A DNA stretch of 64,000 bases from Tubulanus polymorphus (Eukaryota; Nemertea; Palaeonemertea; Tubulaniformes; Tubulanidae): contig NC_134032.1 of NCBI RefSeq assembly GCF_964204645.1, forward strand, positions 8,116,275 to 8,180,274, in the 5' to 3' direction. The notes below the pieces were generated by a model. It did not search any database, was not told where the DNA came from, and saw only the letters and a list, made by a program, of their open reading frames with translations. The position numbers and the translations under genes are program-made. Below, one piece after another: positions 1-9,949 of the stretch (its first letter is position 1; each line of letters opens with the position of its first letter).

Positions 1-59
1 CATACGGATTGTATCGGCGACAGCGGTAAGGTAAGGAAGCCTTTACACTTTTAACAAAA

Positions 60-146
60 ACTATGTGGAAAAGGGAAAAAATAATAATAATAATCACGCG
101 AATTTCAATAGGTGTTTTCTGTGAAGAAACAGAAAACCCTAATTAC
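60..146. repeat. Dispersed palindromic repeat also present at 51150-51300
   Basis: An ATT-trinucleotide run beside a GTTTTCTGTGAAGAAACAGAAAAC hairpin-like core (given in part) resembles, in reverse complement, the block at 51150-51300, which has AGGGTTTTCTGTTACTTC and an ATTCGCGTA flank. It is probably a short dispersed MITE; borders are not resolved. Confidence 0.4.
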
Positions 147-912
147 TTGTTTGATGGCGCTAGTCAGAACCGGAAATTGGAACCTAAATCCTCCATGCTC
201 TAGTTCATTTGCAATGAAAATCTCTCGCTTCAAATTTTCAATGAGCGATATTTTACTTACTATATATCGTCACGTGTAATCCTTTATTATGTTATTCGAC
301 CGCTATGTTGGATATGATAAAACATCACTGCGAAGGCTAGAAATGACTATAAAGGTCCTAAAATTATCAAAACATTATCAAACATTTTGCAACGGCTGAA
401 GATGTAAAGACTGGTTGCCAGGTATCGCATGGTGGCAGCACTTGACGGCCCAATTTCGATTGTTGGTTCGAGTCCTGGTACTTTTCATATTATTATTATG
501 AATCTACGAGTGTAGTCCTTCTAAAATCAATTTCATTTCGTAATATTATTTCATATTTATCAGTGTAGTCTGCAATGAATTCACCTTTGAGTCTTGAACT
601 CAACAACAAAGTGATGCCACCCGGCACCAGTCATTACTTCCGTTAACTGCTTCGAGCGTCATCGCTAAATTTGTGATTTTTGGTAATTTGTTGACATTTC
701 TCGTAATCTTTAGCGTTCAAAGTGAGGTTTTATCCAATTCAACACATTGTCAGGATATACTTAAAGGATTACGCGTGCCTATGTATAGTAAGTAAAATAT
801 CGCTAACTAAAAACTTGAAGCGAGAGATTTTTATTGCAAATGAACTAGAACATGGCGGATTTAGGTTCCAATTTCCAGTTCTCACTAGCGCCATCAAACG
901 AGTAATTCAAGA
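139..912. mobile_element. Fold-back (MITE-like) element, long inverted repeats
   Basis: The arms at about 139-292 and 762-912 are inverted copies of each other over roughly 150 bases with scattered mismatches. Both contain the core GATGGCGCTAG, then a stretch matching GGAAATTGGAACCTAAATC, and end in GTAATCCTTTA. The outer ends read AATTACT and AGTAATT. The interior of about 470 bases has no coding capacity; short ORFs across the arms are repeat translation. No clear target-site duplication was seen, so the outer limits are approximate. A non-autonomous DNA transposon is the likely class. Confidence 0.7.
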
Positions 913-1961
913 ACTTGAATTTGTCGATATCCCGTATTGGCCTTCATTCAAGCTAAAAGACCGTACTGCTTCCAACGAGCCTATAAACAACACTCGGTGG
1001 CAATTCACGACGGATCATTTTTTCGGCTCAAAATGGAGACTACCGTTTCTATTGTAATCGTACGACGATTTCCACCACTTGTATGGTACTACCACCTCCA
1101 CCACTGTTATGGTACGAAGATCTTCACCAGTTGTGATGGAACTAAACAATCTCTGTACCACGTTGTTGTGTCACCTCATTATTCTCACTAATGCTGTGCC
1201 GATGGATCTTCCTCTTTTCTCAAGCAGATATTAAGTGAACACGTACAAGTCTTTCTTATATGATGATCACACTGCTTCTTTATTTTCTCTTCTTATTGTT
1301 GCATATCTTTCTGCTTTATCTCCCCCAACTCTCTTAACTTCAAAAACCTTAGACTTATATACTATTTGGCACATTCTTTACATTCCTATACCCTTACCTC
1401 ACCCGCTTCTATCCTTACCCTATTTTGGTTTTATCAATCCTGGCTACTTCCATTCTAGCCTACTCCCCCTGTACTACACTAACCATCCCTTAAAAGTCCT
1501 TACATAATAAATATAGTTACTAAATGCTGTTCTTTCCTTTCAACATACTCCCTCCTTGTAACCCGAGCCATTTGTCTGCAGTGTGCGCACCAGCACACAT
1601 CTAGTGTGTGCTAGCGTGCTCACTGCGCACACACTATCTTTTCCCATACACATAAAACCCTATGAATATTGCTTCTACACTATCATGGTCGACAACAAAA
1701 ATGCTGATGTTTCACCCTAAGGAACGATTTCGATTGCGGGATCTGTGAGATAACCCCAAGTCCACGCGATTACAGAGTTTTAGGCTCAGAAAACGACAAC
1801 TAAAACTTTAGGTACCATAACAAATTCGAATCAAGGTCGAATTCAAAATAGCTTTATTAGTCATTATTTATTGGTCAACGTTGAAGAAGACATTATCGGA
1901 TATAAAACATCAATAAAGGAGTTGAAACAAACATAAACACAGATAGTTTTTCTCAAAGATT
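913..1961. other. Intergenic, no supported gene
   Basis: T-rich and AT-rich sequence. A GC-alternating imperfect hairpin lies at about 1578-1640 (AGTGTGTGCTAGCGTGCTCA with a near-complement nearby). A 90-residue ORF at 1235-1507 is low complexity and starts without a recognisable context; it is not accepted as a gene. Confidence 0.6.
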
Positions 1962-2030
1962 TCACATAGAAACCATTGTTTTTGGTGGAAAACTGCATTT
2001 TGCTTTCGACCACACACTTCGAATCCATTT
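1962..2030 (-). CDS. Tentative last exon of the protease
   Basis: A TTTTTTCCTAG acceptor is followed in the needed phase 0 by KWIRSVWSKAKC and a TGA at 1962. It would supply the W and C expected after GVNK, but the match is short, so it is tentative. Confidence 0.35.
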   Translation of the reverse strand, partial: KWIRSVWSKAKCSFPPKTMVSM

Positions 2031-5000
2031 CTAGGAAAAAATGTCGATAGCATCGTCCAGAATGAAGGAGGCTTCGTCCATTTCCAACGAACGCACTATT
2101 CGACATCAAATAACGTATGCGTAAATCCGGAATGCCAGCCCGGACACGTCATTTAAACTCACCCGTGTAACAGCGAAAAAAACGCTGTCGAAAAACACAG
2201 GAATCATCGTATGCATTTTTTACATGTCGACATCATTAACCTAGGTATGCAGAGGTAATATCGTTCATTGATGTATGTTATGCATTGATCATTATTTTCT
2301 TCCATTTTCCAAGCAAATAATATATCAAAGGCGAAAGTTGGTGAAGCACACAGTCGAAAAATATTCAATATTAAATCAAATCAAGGGCAGTACTCATCTA
2401 CGAAATGATTTCATCGTGCACAATCTCTAGGAACTTAGGTTCAAACTCATTACTCGAGTATGAGTGCAACATAGAGCCAATATCAACGAAAATATTGAAA
2501 CATTGCAAAAGATTTACTGTGAGTGAAGAAGCTCTGAATCTGCTCTCGGGAATTAACCGCGGAAAATTAATTTCAAGCGCAGACTTATACATATAAACCA
2601 TCGAAAACCTGGGCCCAGTTTCACAAAACGAATGAATTCCTGAATCAGGATGACCGAAATCTAGAATGTCTGGAAGAAGAAAAGATAACTACTAATAAAA
2701 GCCTTTATATTTCTTTGTTTTATTCCTTTATATCTGGTCACCGATTTCGATAGAGAAAAACTATATTTTCTACAATCTTTCCTCGTTTTTTCTCAAACGC
2801 AATCAAACTGAAAAAGAAAACAACGAATATAATGATATCACTGCATCGTTGGGCAAAATGTTATTTTTTCCAAACTTTTATATTATCTATACTCACCGGG
2901 CCACGATGGCCACCATTTCTAGATTTACATTTCTGTAAAATTATGATAAAAAAAGTGAAGCTGTATCAGATGAATTGTTCAAATGGGACAAATCGACAAT
3001 TTAATATTCGCTGGTGTACGTGATATCGGGATTTATAGAGCCAGCGGCCATCTTTTCTAGAAGGGACTGTTAGGTTTACACGGGTTTAAGGAAATGTGAG
3101 ATGATGGAATTTTGTGATTTCATTGGGGAACCTATATGGTAGCAGCCATCTATTCCTAAAGTTGTGACTTAAGCAGTTTGATTCTGGTAAGATGAAAATG
3201 TGGAATGATGCAACTTTATGATTTCTTTAAGTTATCTTTTCCTTAAGTTAAGACTTTGGCAGTATGATTCTCGAATGATGAGAATGTGGAATGGAATCCA
3301 GGACGTAATTCTAAAATTGTAGGTTAACCAACAACTGATAATTGATTATCTTTGGAGCTAGGTACTCGGGCACTAGTTCACTAGTTCGTATCTCCGCTCG
3401 GGATTCTTAAACTGTTCAACATCAGTTTTTCCTCGCCCCAGATTTAGATGAATTGACCTCATTGTTACCAGTATTTTCCGGGCGATGTTTCTTTTTTTGT
3501 CAGATATGATCAATATTTCCTGGCTGAACGTACCTTATTGACTCCGCACGGTTTTCCGTTCATCCACGCCCCTTCCACTCCGGAATAGGCACCTGTTTCT
3601 GACTGGCACGGAATTCCTTTGCAAATATTTCTTGCCAACCACTGCAATTCAATCAGAGTTCTGAGATAGATTTGACCCTTATTTTGGTTTTCAAGTCAGA
3701 TCCAACTCGCATCCGCAAAACTAGATCTAGATGCACGGGTATGGTATGAATCTTACTGAGTATTTGATACTAATTGATTTTTAAGAAATTGAAAATTGAA
3801 AACTAATCAGAATTTAGATTCAAATTTATCAAAAATTATATGCAAGGCATTCTTTAAGCATGGCTTTTTTCTCTATTCAATCTCAGTGAATTGAATAATG
3901 TCATACCCATTCTTTATTTTCCCACAAGACTTTATTGATTGTATAGCGTGAATTCGGGGTTCCTTTCGCTCCTTTCGCGGCTCCGAACGTCCACTTTTTG
4001 CCGTCGTTCTGCGAACTGGTGCAGAGATCATCGAGTATTTTTCGTTCGGCGTCGTTCACCGCTCCCGGTAAAACGGTCGGCTTCGGCATTTGCCCGCATT
4101 GATAATCCATACACGGGTACACCCAGTCATCACTGCGGGAAAATAGAAAACCTGTTTTTTAAATTGCTTTCAAAAAAACACGAGGAAAAATTGCTGTGCA
4201 TAGGCATCTTGCTTCAGAAATATATGGCCTCGAGGGAAAAGGTGCAACCCGAAATGATGTATTCAAAAGTGCATGCACTGGCAAGCCTGTATCAGTGAAG
4301 TCTGAATAAGTGCGTCCGGGGTGGTTTTAGACTAAAACCTCTGACTTAATTACAAATCATGACAAATCGACTGAGCCAACAATCGCGTCTGTAAACACTA
4401 TAGAAATGGTCTGTGTTTTTAAAAGTAGAAAAAGCCCTTTCATAGGACCTTTCAGCGTTTGATGTTTTCTTTTTTAATATCCAAATCCCTCAACCCAGTG
4501 AACGCCACTCCAGGTGTTAAATGCAATTCGAACTTAGAAGAGTCCCGCCATCCATCTGGCGGGAGGACTAGTAGCATGGGACCAGACTGGTCTTGAATAT
4601 AAGTCGTGGTTTCGTACCCCATTCAGAGTATTAATTTCGGTGAAATACTTGAGAAAACTCAAAACTCACTTGAAAATTTCCTTCGCTTTTTGTTTGATGC
4701 ACTGAGACCAGGTGAAATAGCGGCCGGGAGCCGTCATTATACCATTCCTACAGTGACCTTGCTGCGGGTGCATGAATCCCAACCTGTCGAAAAATGATAT
4801 TTGATACAATTTCCATAAAATGAGTAATTCGATTTAATTGATGATGAAATAAATTACTACTATCATTATTACTAGATCTGTTAACGTAATCAATTTTTAG
4901 ATTAAAGTGTTAAAGTAGTTAATATCGAGTTTGTAACTAAGAATAAACCTCTAAATATCACTTTCAATTAAAATAAATTGCCCATCGGCAAAAGGAGGTT

Positions 5001-8000
5001 TACCTTGAAAGCTAGAAGTTGTTTGGAGCAAGGGCATTGTTTATGAAAAATATTTTTCATTCGTGACTTCAAAGTTCTATAAGTTTATATTGTATTTTAT
5101 CTTTCTCAAATAATCATTTTGCCGTCAAATAAGGCCAAAAATATACATTTGTTTACGGTCCACGTCCAAAATTTCATAGGGTACATGTAGGTAGGGAAAC
5201 TATTTTATATTTTGAAAAAATATTTTTCACGATATGAAAAAATATTCATTTAAATTAATATTATGTCACCAATCAGGGCGCAAAACAAACTTATAGCGCG
5301 CAAAAACGGATTTTTTCGTTTTTGCGCGTTAAAAGTTTGTTTTTGCGCGGTAATATTTGTTTTTGCGCGTTTTCGTGGAGGACGAAAAAAAATTTTACAT
5401 GTCCCGAATCAGCCACCATAGGTTCGCCATGCGATCGCATTAATTATACGTCGTTTAGGCCGAGAACCAATGAAAAAAATGCTCACATAAGAAAACATAC
5501 CGCGATTTTACATAATTGGGCTCAATGCCAACTTCAATTTCGCTAACAAAGGTAAACCAAAAAAAGTATTCCGAAAGTAACCTCGATTTTTTTTTCATCG
5601 ATAGACCCTGTTGAATCGAGAAGATACACAATATCCGTGTAAGATGAATAACGAAAGAAATCCCTCAACAGATTCAGCCAAAAATGAAAAGTTCTATAGG
5701 CTATGTTCTAAGGATGCTTCTGTCTCTATTAATAATGTTTTTTGCTTGATTTCAATTTATGATGGAATATTTTCTCGCATGTTTGTTGAAATAATTTTAG
5801 ATTCAGCTGACCTTGTTTCGTACTTACAAATGGCCGGTTTCGTGTGCGAATAGCTTATCGTAAACCATGTGTTTATAGGTCGGGTCTCCGTGTACGATAC
5901 CGCAGTTCCAAACGGGCGTGGTCTTGCAAGCGCTGCCTATAGCCCGGGTGCGACCTCGAAAAGTGTAAAGCGGACGAAATTGAAAAAGATTAACGAAACG
6001 AACTACCACAAAAATCTCACTATCGGATGGATATCTAGGGCTTTGAATAATACGAACATTTGAAGTATTTCCCAGTATTCATAAACTCCCCTTATGAATA
6101 GAAAACTATATGAATGTGGTTTTTTGCGACCTTCGACCTCTGGTGTGAAACAAGATATTCCCTATTACTGCCTACCTATCGACTTCGCCCTATAGACATT
6201 TCATTAATGTTTTCCTTAGTTGTGATTCCGGAAGCCATTGAACTTACCAGCAGCGCCTTGTGTCAAACGTCGGCCTTCATTTTTGCTGAAATTGATGAAA
6301 ATCATAGATTCAAATGACGTCATCAAATAGGAGGCGCTAAAACACGTCGGTCAAACGTCAGAAGTTCCGGAATTCACAACTGTTGAGCGATTTCGTGGTC
6401 AAACGTCATCAAGTTACGGGAATGTTTTGATCGGCGTATTTAGAGGTATAAAGGATGATTATTGTCAACATCGAAATTCAAATGTTAACCTATTTCATAC
6501 TTTAGCGAAAGAAACGCGCGTTTCGTATTGTGCATGAAGTAGCTAAACATACGATCGTAACGTTCGTACTCACTGTACAAGGTACATGGCCATGTCCCAG
6601 GGTTTACCCTTGTTTCGTTGAGCTAGACGTTTCGAGTATTCGCAGAACGAAGCCACGGCGGCGCCGTCCCGTCCGGCATCGCGGATATACTTGTAACTTT
6701 CCGTCTGAATATATTGCTGTGAGAAAAAGGACAGTTTTTTTTCAATATCATTTCGTGTCTATGTTGGTTGTTTTTGAGAACATTGATATATGTATACGGA
6801 TCAACGCGCGATAAATAGCGTAACAACAAAAAGTTGCATTCAAATTGCGAAATTTTTCTATCGTGCATGTTGCCATACAATATATATATATGTGAGTATG
6901 TCCCGAATCAGCCGCCCTACATTTCGAAGTCAAAAGTCCTTTTCATTCGTTTTTCCTTAAAGAAAAGATCTATTTCCCAACTTGAAAAAGTGGTTAGATC
7001 TTGAATTTTTCGACTGTACGAATTGCTGCAACAACGCATTTTTCTACAATATGCAAACACTCAGAGGAGATCATAAATAAACCGAAATATGCACCAGGTT
7101 CTTCTGCGAGAGATGATCGTTCTTACTTTTGAGTTTTGTTCGAAATATACGAACAGTTAATAGGCCATGTCAAATAGTGAATACTTACAGCCTCGGATTG
7201 TGAGAAAGATCGGACAACGTTCATGTTGAATTTGATGTCGATTCCGTTCAATTGTTTGTAACTATAAACTTCATTTAACTTCAAAAATGAAAAAAAAAGA
7301 AAAGTGTGAAATCATTACGATTCGTCTGAATGACACCTCGTGACCTAATTCAATTTCAAAATCAGAATACTCCATTATATTGGAGCGAAACATAACCGCC
7401 TACTATCGACAATAACTATAATCTGCAATAACCATCGGGGTAACACTGTGTCCGTGTTGTGGCGAAATATACGGCGAATTTATCGAATTTATTCGAATTA
7501 ATGGGTATCGTTGATTTTCGTTGCAACAAATATGGCCGAACTGCCAACGAGTGGCCACCATTTTCTTTTCTCGGGTATACCCAGGGTCATACCGTGCTCT
7601 TGAGCGTGGTAAGGCAAGTACAGTACCCAAAATTAGGTTTACCCTTGCATAAATGCGTCGAGTACCATACTTGAAAACGAATATAATTTCGTCGATTAAT
7701 GCGCAGTTGGGGTAATCGGAACTTAGCACGTTTCGATACATTCGCCTATAGAGAATCCCACGCTGATACGATTAGGTTTTTTCGGACTTAATCTTTTTCG
7801 TTAAGTCGGTGGGATTCTCTATCTGCATTTCTCCGGTCCTAAATAAAGGTTAACAAGTCGTACATGATGATCTCTTTTTTGAAAGTGGTGTCACTAGCCT
7901 CAATCCATGATCACCACTGGCATTTAATACACAGCTACCAAGTGCTGCCATTATATCATTGAATTCGTATGTTCCAAAATTGTCAAATATAAAATAGTTG

Positions 8001-9888
8001 TTTTGTTATTTTTTCAATTGGATATTGATGGTTCCTTTTATTTTGTTTAATTGACTGTTTGAATAATACTCATGGTGTTCCCCTTAGATTCCCAAAATAA
8101 ACGAAAAATGAAGTTCGATTCATTGCTGTTATTCGATCTAAACATGGCCGTCGAACAATTCAGGTTGTCAAAACAGTTTAACAGAACAATTGGATACCTT
8201 TTGAGCCAGGTCATTTTTAATGGCCTGCACCATTGCGGCCTCGGAGTTCGGTTGGTGTTGTTTTCGCCAGTGATCGCGCAGCATCGGAGACACGAATATG
8301 GCCATATCAGCCGTACGCCAATATTTACCGGAGATTCCTAGAAAATTGAGATTCAATAAATATCGTTTTAAACGTTTGAACCAAAAGCGCTAGGCTGATT
8401 CTAAGAACCATTTCTAACTTGACATTGTAGGTTGATATATGTACCGGTAAAACTGCGATCCGGTGAGCAGCCACTGTCGAGACTCGAGTTCAAATGGTCC
8501 CTCAAACAGCATGGTCACCTCAAACAGATGACGGGCCTCATAACTTTTTTTTCCACTAGATGGTACACTAGTCAACCTGGCAGCTCAAACTGGACAGCAT
8601 GTTTGAATGTGCTAAAACTCGTGGGGAATGCTAGCATGCAGTGGAAGGTTTTGATAAAATGACGGCAACAAACTGCTTTAAGGAGAATCTAGAATTCGTT
8701 TTTCAAAAATAAATATTCGCACACGAAATAGTTTAAAACTCCTTTTGGAACCAAAATTATATTAGGCTGGCCCTAATTTGTTAAATTCGGAAAAGAACCA
8801 AAATAAGCACGGTCTCGCCTTCAGTTGTTAGATAGCTTAAAGAACCAAAATGAGCTTTGACTGATCTTAAGTTGCTAGTGGCCTTAGAACTGAAAAATTT
8901 AGATTGGTAAGCCTTGACTGTGCATTGGCCTCTGGCGTTTAGAAATGCTTACGTTGAATGTTCTATAAATTTGGCCCCAGGGTAAAGATTTGAAGTGGTC
9001 TACAAAACCAGCCCTGGGTTAAAAAATCATTTTTTGGGGTTCCCGATATTTTCCGTTATTGCTCCAAATATATTCAAAATTCATTTCTTTATCTATCGAA
9101 GCATTTTATGTTCAGACCAAAGTTTTGTTTTGGAATCGTGTCGGTAAACCATCTAGTGACCTACTAATAATCGACAACTTAGAAAATCGAGAATTCGTAT
9201 TTCGTTTCGCTTTGTTTATGATAGACAATGAAGAATAATTGTTACCTTTAGCTCGCATCGTCTGACACGCCGATGACGACCCACCGCCATTATTCGATCC
9301 ACTTCCACCACTTCCACCATTCGGTTTTGTGGCGCCACCTGTCGTTCCGCCTGGTTTACTGCTACCGGATGTACCGGAAGTGCTCGCAGTACCGACGCCC
9401 CCGCACTTTTTATCGCAAGACTTCTTACAATTCGCCGCCATCCACTTTGGATTCTTGGCGCATTCGCCGACTTTGGCCCATCCGACGCATTTGGTGTGAT
9501 CGTGCTTGTCCACGCAGTCCGTAGCTTGCCCGCCGCCTGTTCCGGGCGGTCCGACACCAGGCGGGTCACCTCCGCTGGACGACAAATCTACCGTACATTT
9601 CTTACAAGCCCGCTTACAATTGACCAACATGTAACCGGGGTTTTTCTTGCATTCGCCCGCTTTCGCCCAACCGGGACATTTGTCGTCTTTATTGTGACAC
9701 GGATCGGTTAGACAGTTCTTGCAGGATTTGCGACAGTTCGCCAGCATCCAAATGGCATTTTTTGAACACTCGTCTTTTCTAGCCCAGCCCGCACACTTAT
9801 CGTTCTTATCCGTACAAGAATTGCCTAAAAAGTGCGGAGAAAAATAAGGAAATAAAATGCACACAAGGCCCAGTTTTATAGCACACAT
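1962..9888 (-). CDS. Secreted ShK-domain zinc metalloprotease (M12/reprolysin type), multi-exon
   Basis: Likely a secreted extracellular protease. Exons in coding order are 9888-9246, 8337-8198, one unresolved exon (candidate ending at 7671), 7261-7189, 6704-6574, 6285-6248, 5954-5828, 4783-4670, 4132-3907, 3641-3534 and a tentative last exon 2030-1962. Every junction except the unresolved one keeps the frame. The N-terminus has a possible signal peptide and three six-cysteine ShK domains (about residues 25-60, 64-99 and 127-163), then a Gly/Ser-rich linker. The catalytic part has the pattern of M12B enzymes: DMAIFVSPMLRDHW, YKQLNGIDIKF, PWDMAMYLV, RAIGSAC, zinc motif HETGHLLGFMH, Met-turn GIMTAP. 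A Cys-rich segment resembling the ADAMTS CR domain follows. No classical prodomain with a cysteine switch was found. Fusion of the ShK exon to the protease is inferred from matching phase 1 borders and should be confirmed by transcripts. Confidence 0.75.
3030..3340. repeat. Dispersed degenerate repeat (GGCAGCCAT...GATGATG family)
   Basis: Units of about 60-110 bases with the themes GCGGCCATCTTTTCTAG and GATGATGGAATTTTGTG follow one another. Related blocks lie at about 11570-11770, 16960-17230, 19830-19930 and 34900-35170. They are non-coding and diverged. Confidence 0.55.
3534..3641 (-). CDS. Protease exon, ADAMTS CR-like segment
   Basis: 108 bases in phase 0, TTGCAG/ to /GTACG. It encodes NICKGIPC and GAWMNGKPCGVNK, resembling the D-G-T-x-C-G-x-x-K-W-C signature of ADAMTS Cys-rich modules. 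Confidence 0.65.
3907..4132 (-). CDS. Protease exon, Cys-rich region after catalytic domain
   Basis: 226 bases, CCGCAG/ to /GTATGA, phase 2 in and phase 0 out. It encodes DDWVYPCMDYQCGQMPKPTV, then a segment with AERKILDDLC. It corresponds to the linker between catalytic domain and Cys-rich domain in ADAMTS-like proteins. Confidence 0.7.
4670..4783 (-). CDS. Protease exon with third zinc histidine and Met-turn
   Basis: 114 bases, CGACAG/ to /GTGAGT. Its first base completes the Leu codon, giving HETGHLLGFMH across the junction. NGIMTAP follows as the Met-turn, and CIKQKAKEIF closes the catalytic fold. Confidence 0.8.
5275..5425. mobile_element. Remnant of GCGC-rich fold-back element
   Basis: Repeated GCGCGCAAAAACG-type palindromic blocks are followed by ATCAGCCACCATA at about 5408-5420. 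That end sequence is the same as the terminus of the fold-back elements at 20384-20849 and 46864-47593. A shorter match to the CCGAATCAGCC end also occurs near 6903-6915. Confidence 0.5.
5828..5954 (-). CDS. Protease exon with first half of zinc motif
   Basis: 127 bases, phase 1 in and phase 2 out. It encodes RTRAIGSAC, NCGIVHGDP and AHETGH, ending in the HL codon that is split by the intron. The acceptor (TTTTCGAG) has an unusual G before AG, but its phase fits. Donor is GTAAGT. Confidence 0.8.
6248..6285 (-). CDS. 38-base protease micro-exon
   Basis: TTTCAG/ and /GTAAGT flank 38 bases, phase 2 in and phase 1 out. This is exactly what joins the WDMAMYLV exon to the RTRAIGSAC exon; neither frame works without it. 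It encodes KNEGRRLTQGAAG. Confidence 0.7.
6574..6704 (-). CDS. Protease exon (PWDMAMYLV)
   Basis: 131 bases, phase 0 in and phase 2 out, bounded by TTCAG/ and /GTGAGT. It contains AAVASFCEYSKRL and PWDMAMYLV, matching the W/H-D-x-A-x-L region of reprolysins. Confidence 0.75.
7189..7261 (-). CDS. Protease exon (YKQLNGIDIKF)
   Basis: 73 bases, phase 2 in and phase 0 out, bounded by TATAG/ and /GTAAGT. It encodes YKQLNGIDIKFNMNVVRSFS, the strand before the variable loop of M12B proteases. Confidence 0.75.
7671..7722 (-). CDS. Tentative protease exon (LIDEIIFVF)
   Basis: Upstream of a GTATGG donor the frame reads ALIDEIIFVF, which would join in phase 2 to YKQLNGIDIKF of the next exon, the place where reprolysins have a helix before this strand. 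No acceptor of the required phase 0 was found, so the 5' border given is only approximate. Another small exon may intervene. Confidence 0.35.
7745..7822. repeat. Short hairpin in protease intron
   Basis: ATAGAGAATCCCAC at the left is the exact complement of GTGGGATTCTCTAT at the right, with a loop of about 47 bases. It is probably a small MITE relic. Confidence 0.55.
8198..8337 (-). CDS. Protease exon, start of catalytic domain
   Basis: 140 bases between TAG/ and /GTATCC; enters in phase 1, which fits the end of the ShK exon, and leaves in phase 0. It encodes KYWRTADMAIFVSPMLRDHW and then an Ala/Lys-rich helix (SEAAMVQAIKNDLAQK), as at the beginning of reprolysin catalytic domains. Confidence 0.75.
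9246..9888 (-). CDS. Exon: signal region, three ShK domains and Gly/Ser linker
   Basis: Reads from ATG at 9888 to a GTAAC donor (last exon base 9246), ending in phase 1. Three repeats share the pattern C-x-D/N-K-x-D-x-K-C-x-G-W-A ... C-x-K-N-x-x-x-M-x-x-N-C-x-x-x-C. The residues after the start (LGLVCILFPYF) look like a signal core. However, a strong pyrimidine tract and TAG lie at 9825-9835, so an alternative reading splices in at 9824, with the signal peptide on an unseen upstream exon. Confidence 0.8.
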
Positions 9889-9949
9889 TGATATTCAATC
9901 CTGTTTCAATGAGTCTTTGACCAGTTGGGCCTGATTCTAAAGTTTTTGG

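Noticed and set aside
420-480. tRNA-like segment GTTGGTTCGAGTCCTGG
   Set aside because: Only a B-box resemblance inside the fold-back element; no complete tRNA.
1235-1507. 90-residue ORF rich in Leu, Pro, Tyr
   Set aside because: Pyrimidine-rich low-complexity DNA; no splice signals or family.
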